Part shown: piece by piece, positions 12,397 to 14,584 of the stretch | How the letters are laid out: the number at the start of each line of letters is the position of its first letter | Numbering within the stretch: the first letter of the stretch is position 1 | Assembly (NCBI GenBank): GCA_031553875.1 | Contig: JAVBKU010000031.1 | Coordinates: 1 to 14,584, forward strand | Direction: 5' to 3' | Length of the DNA stretch: 14,584 nt | Source of the DNA: JAVBKU01 sp031553875 | Lineage (GTDB): Bacteria; Bacteroidota; Bacteroidia; Bacteroidales; Rikenellaceae | Made by a program: the position numbers and the translations under genes | Notes under the pieces: generated by a model | What the model was told of the DNA's origin: nothing | Seen by the model: the letters and a program-made list of their open reading frames with translations, nothing else | The model's database searches: none

Positions 12397-14238
12397 TTAT
12401 TCGCCTTTTTCGGCGTTCTCCATCTGAGCCTTCAGTTCAGCGAGGCCTGAGATATCGCCCAGGGTGGTCTTTTCAACCGAGGCGTTAACCCTCTTCACGC
12501 TGTTCTTCGTAGCGTCGTCGCTCTTCTTGCGCTCAGCCCTTTCGGCCTGTTCGCCCGCGCGCTTAACGTCTTCGTTAAGGCGTGTGTGTGAGAGGAGAAT
12601 ACGCTTTGTGGCCTTCGAGAATTCGATAACCTTGAACTCCATGCTGTCGCCTACCTTGGGGGTAGAGCCGTCTTCCTTCTGGAGCTGCCTCATGGGGGCG
12701 AAGCCTTCCACGTTCTCGCCGAGGGATACCACGGCGCCCTTGTCGTTCACTTCGGTGATAGTACCGGTGTGTATGCTGTCAACGGCGAACTGTGATTCGA
12801 AAGCGTTCCAGGGATTGTCTTCCAGCTGCTTGTGGCCGAGGCTCAGGCGGCGGTTGTCCTTGTCTATTTCGAGAACCACTACGTCGATGTCGGCACCGAT
12901 CTGTGTGAATTCGGCAGGGTGCTTAACCTTCTTGGTCCAGCTCAGGTCGGAGATGTGGATCAGGCCGTCGATGCCCTCTTCGATCTCTACGAACACGCCG
13001 AAGTTGGTGAAGTTACGCACCTTGGCTGTGTGCTTGGAACCTACGGGATACTTGGTTTCGATGCCATCCCAAGGATCGGGAGTGAGCTGCTTGATGCCCA
13101 GAGACATCTTCCTTTCGTCGCGGTCGAGCGTGAGGATCACGGCTTCAACCTCGTCGCCCACCTTCATGAAGTCCTGAGCTGAGCGCAGGTGCTGGCTCCA
13201 AGACATTTCAGATACGTGGATGAGGCCCTCTACGCCGGGAGCGATCTCAACGAACGCGCCGTAGTCGGCCATAACGACAACCTTGCCTTTGATCTTGTCG
13301 CCAACCTTGAGGTTAGTGTCGAGAGCGTCCCAGGGATGGGCAGAAAGCTGCTTGAGACCCAGGGCGATACGCTTCTTGGCATCGTCGAAGTCGAGGATCA
13401 CGACGTTGAGCTTCTGGTCGAGCTGAACGATCTCCTCGGGGTGGTTTACGCGGCCCCAAGAGAGGTCGGTGATGTGGATAAGACCGTCCACGCCGCCCAG
13501 GTCGATGAACACGCCGTAAGAAGTGATGTTCTTGACGGTACCTTCGAGGATCTGGCCCTTTTCGAGCTTGGACATGATCTCCTTCTTCTGCGCTTCGAGC
13601 TCGGCCTCGATAAGGGCCTTGTGCGAAACGACAACGTTGCGGAACTCCTGGTTGATCTTCACAACCTTGAATTCCATGGTCTTGTCTACGTAGATATCGT
13701 AGTCGCGGATGGGCTTAACGTCGATCTGCGAACCGGGGAGGAAGGCCTCGATACCGAACACGTCTACGATCATACCGCCCTTGGTGCGGCACTTGATGTA
13801 GCCCTTGATGATCTCGTCGTTCTCCAAAGCGGCGTTGACCATATCCCATGAGCGGAGCTGGCGTGCCTTCTTGTGAGAGAGTACGAGCTGGCCTTTCTTG
13901 TCTTCGGCGCTCTCTACGTACACTTCCACCTTTTCGCCTACGGCGAGTTCGGGGTTATATCTGAATTCGCCTATGGGTATGATACCTTCCGATTTGTAGC
14001 CGATGTTAACGACTACTTCCCTCTTGTTGAGGCCGATAACGGTACCTTCCACGACTTCACCCACCTGAACTTTAGAGAGGGTCTGATCGTACTTGGCGGC
14101 GATGTTTTCTTTAGAATCTGCGTACAGGCCGAGATCGTTCTCGAACGAATCCCAGTCGAATTTGGCGAGGTCTACCTGCTCTGTAGCGGCGGGCTTAACC
14201 TCTTTTTCTGCCTTGGGTGTAACCTTTGTTTCTGACAT
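12397..14238 (-). CDS. rpsA: 30S ribosomal protein S1
   Basis: A 613-residue protein with six S1 (OB-fold) RNA-binding repeats at about residues 58-122, 142-206, 228-296, 313-383, 399-470 and 486-552. Repeats 3 to 5 are the most canonical (GVFIDLGGVDGLIHITDLSW, GAFVEIAPGVEGLIHVSEMSW, GVFVEIEEGIDGLIHISDLSW), and repeats 1, 2 and 6 are degenerate, as in other S1 proteins. A charged N-terminal extension of about 55 residues and a Lys/Glu/Arg-rich C-terminal tail flank the domains. It binds mRNA on the small subunit. Bacteroidota mRNAs mostly lack Shine-Dalgarno sequences, as here, so S1-assisted initiation on A/T-rich leaders is plausible. It is preceded by a strong -7 box and a short 5' hairpin, and followed closely by rnz. 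Confidence 0.97.
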   Translation of the reverse strand: MSETKVTPKAEKEVKPAATEQVDLAKFDWDSFENDLGLYADSKENIAAKYDQTLSKVQVGEVVEGTVIGLNKREVVVNIGYKSEGIIPIGEFRYNPELAVGEKVEVYVESAEDKKGQLVLSHKKARQLRSWDMVNAALENDEIIKGYIKCRTKGGMIVDVFGIEAFLPGSQIDVKPIRDYDIYVDKTMEFKVVKINQEFRNVVVSHKALIEAELEAQKKEIMSKLEKGQILEGTVKNITSYGVFIDLGGVDGLIHITDLSWGRVNHPEEIVQLDQKLNVVILDFDDAKKRIALGLKQLSAHPWDALDTNLKVGDKIKGKVVVMADYGAFVEIAPGVEGLIHVSEMSWSQHLRSAQDFMKVGDEVEAVILTLDRDERKMSLGIKQLTPDPWDGIETKYPVGSKHTAKVRNFTNFGVFVEIEEGIDGLIHISDLSWTKKVKHPAEFTQIGADIDVVVLEIDKDNRRLSLGHKQLEDNPWNAFESQFAVDSIHTGTITEVNDKGAVVSLGENVEGFAPMRQLQKEDGSTPKVGDSMEFKVIEFSKATKRILLSHTRLNEDVKRAGEQAERAERKKSDDATKNSVKRVNASVEKTTLGDISGLAELKAQMENAEKGE

Positions 14239-14281
14239 AAGTAATTGGTTTGTAATTAATTAGTTGGACATTATGTGTAGT

Positions 14282-14295
14282 CTCCTCAAAAGGAG
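14282..14295 (-). promoter_or_regulatory. Hairpin at the presumed 5' end of the rpsA mRNA
   Basis: On the minus strand CTCCT-TTTG-AGGAG, 5-bp stem, lies 7 nt downstream of the -7 box, so it would sit at or next to the transcript start. It could protect the 5' end or act in S1 feedback control; both are inference. Confidence 0.4.
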
Positions 14296-14301
14296 TGGGG
14301 A

Positions 14302-14309
14302 CAAAGGTA
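14302..14309 (-). promoter_or_regulatory. Promoter -7 box of rpsA (and rnz)
   Basis: TACCTTTG on the minus strand is a perfect TAnnTTTG match, 63 nt upstream of the rpsA ATG, in a strongly A/T-rich region. A TTTTG lies only 11 nt further upstream; the usual -33 distance falls just short of a duplicated A/T-rich 14-mer (14328-14341), so the -33 element is not clear. Confidence 0.65.
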
Positions 14310-14327
14310 ATATTTTTTATCAAAACA

Positions 14328-14413
14328 TTCATTATATTTACAAAATAGTAGGGTGCAGTTCGGTGAAATATCGTGCAAGCGCTATTTAGCTATCGCTCTT
14401 TCATTATATTTAC
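14328..14413. repeat. Direct repeat TTCATTATATTTAC upstream of rpsA
   Basis: Two exact 14-nt copies at 14328-14341 and 14400-14413, 72 nt apart start to start. The first covers bases just upstream of the rpsA promoter. The sequence between contains no gene; the remainder of the 346-nt upstream stretch is repeat copy D. Confidence 0.6.
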
Positions 14414-14440
14414 GGTCATATACGACTCTACGGTGGTCTG

Positions 14441-14584
14441 TTTGCCTTCGGCGACCTACTTTTAGCTTCGCTTTCATTTCTCGCGACTCGGCATAGTCCG
14501 CAAGCGGCCTCTGCCCTCACTGCTCGAAATGTTGTCATTGCCGCAAAAGTAGGCAAAAGGTCTAGCCGCGTCTTCTGCCGGGGT
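14441..14584 (+). repeat. Structured intergenic repeat, copy D (interrupted, cut by window end)
   Basis: Leader GCC-TTC-GGCG and CTACTTTTA (14456-14464) are followed not by the 7-nt loop but by about 71 nt of unrelated sequence (14465-14535). The repeat then resumes exactly at CATTGCCGCAAAAGTAGG (14536-14553) and continues through AAAAGGTCTAGCCGCG and CTTCTGCCGG to the window end. Same orientation as the other three copies. On the minus strand CAAAAGTA (14544-14551) reads as a -7 box pointing towards rpsA. Confidence 0.85.

Noticed and set aside
726..14584. The repeat copies as a CRISPR array
   Set aside because: The copies are about 150-170 bp, kilobases apart and structured, with no short regular spacers or cas genes.

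Overview
The window looks like chromosomal DNA of a Bacteroidales bacterium, probably Alistipes-like (Rikenellaceae). The genus is an inference from three things: moderately high G+C with A/T-rich leaders that lack Shine-Dalgarno sequences, TAnnTTTG promoter boxes, and a sodium-pump decarboxylase operon whose gamma-like subunit carries a lamin-tail domain. No transposase, phage gene, CRISPR array, rRNA or tRNA was seen. All protein genes look intact except the first, which is cut by the window edge.

Layout. (1) 1-649: the 3' part of yidC (membrane protein insertase). (2) 956-5643: a five-gene plus-strand cluster: methylmalonyl-CoA epimerase, decarboxylase alpha (carboxyltransferase), a lamin-tail/OadG-like membrane subunit, biotin carrier and the Na+-pumping beta subunit. 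Together they would turn (R)-methylmalonyl-CoA from the succinate pathway into propionyl-CoA and use the decarboxylation to export Na+. (3) 5901-6650: a nitroreductase-family flavoprotein with a 19-bp inverted repeat around its presumed promoter and a textbook terminator. (4) 6651-7471: an 821-base gene-free stretch between convergent genes, packed with inverted repeats, including a rod-like structure of about 165 nt that may be a small RNA. (5) Minus strand: a SlyD-like FKBP isomerase (7472-8038), glycine dehydrogenase gcvP (8323-11166), ribonuclease Z (11436-12374) and ribosomal protein S1 (12397-14238). The last two probably form an rpsA-rnz operon.

The strongest unexplained signal is a structured repeat of about 150-170 bp. 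It occurs four times, always in the same orientation and always between genes (about 726-899, 7191-7356, 8164-8315, and 14441 to the window end). It has a 10-bp-arm hairpin containing CTACTTTTG on both strands, followed by a long nested stem. Two stem positions change on both sides between copies, so pairing appears to be maintained. The first hairpin also places a perfect TAnnTTTG promoter-box match on one or both strands. The second unexplained signal is the rod-like structure at 6974-7144. All structures were read by eye; no folding or database search was run.
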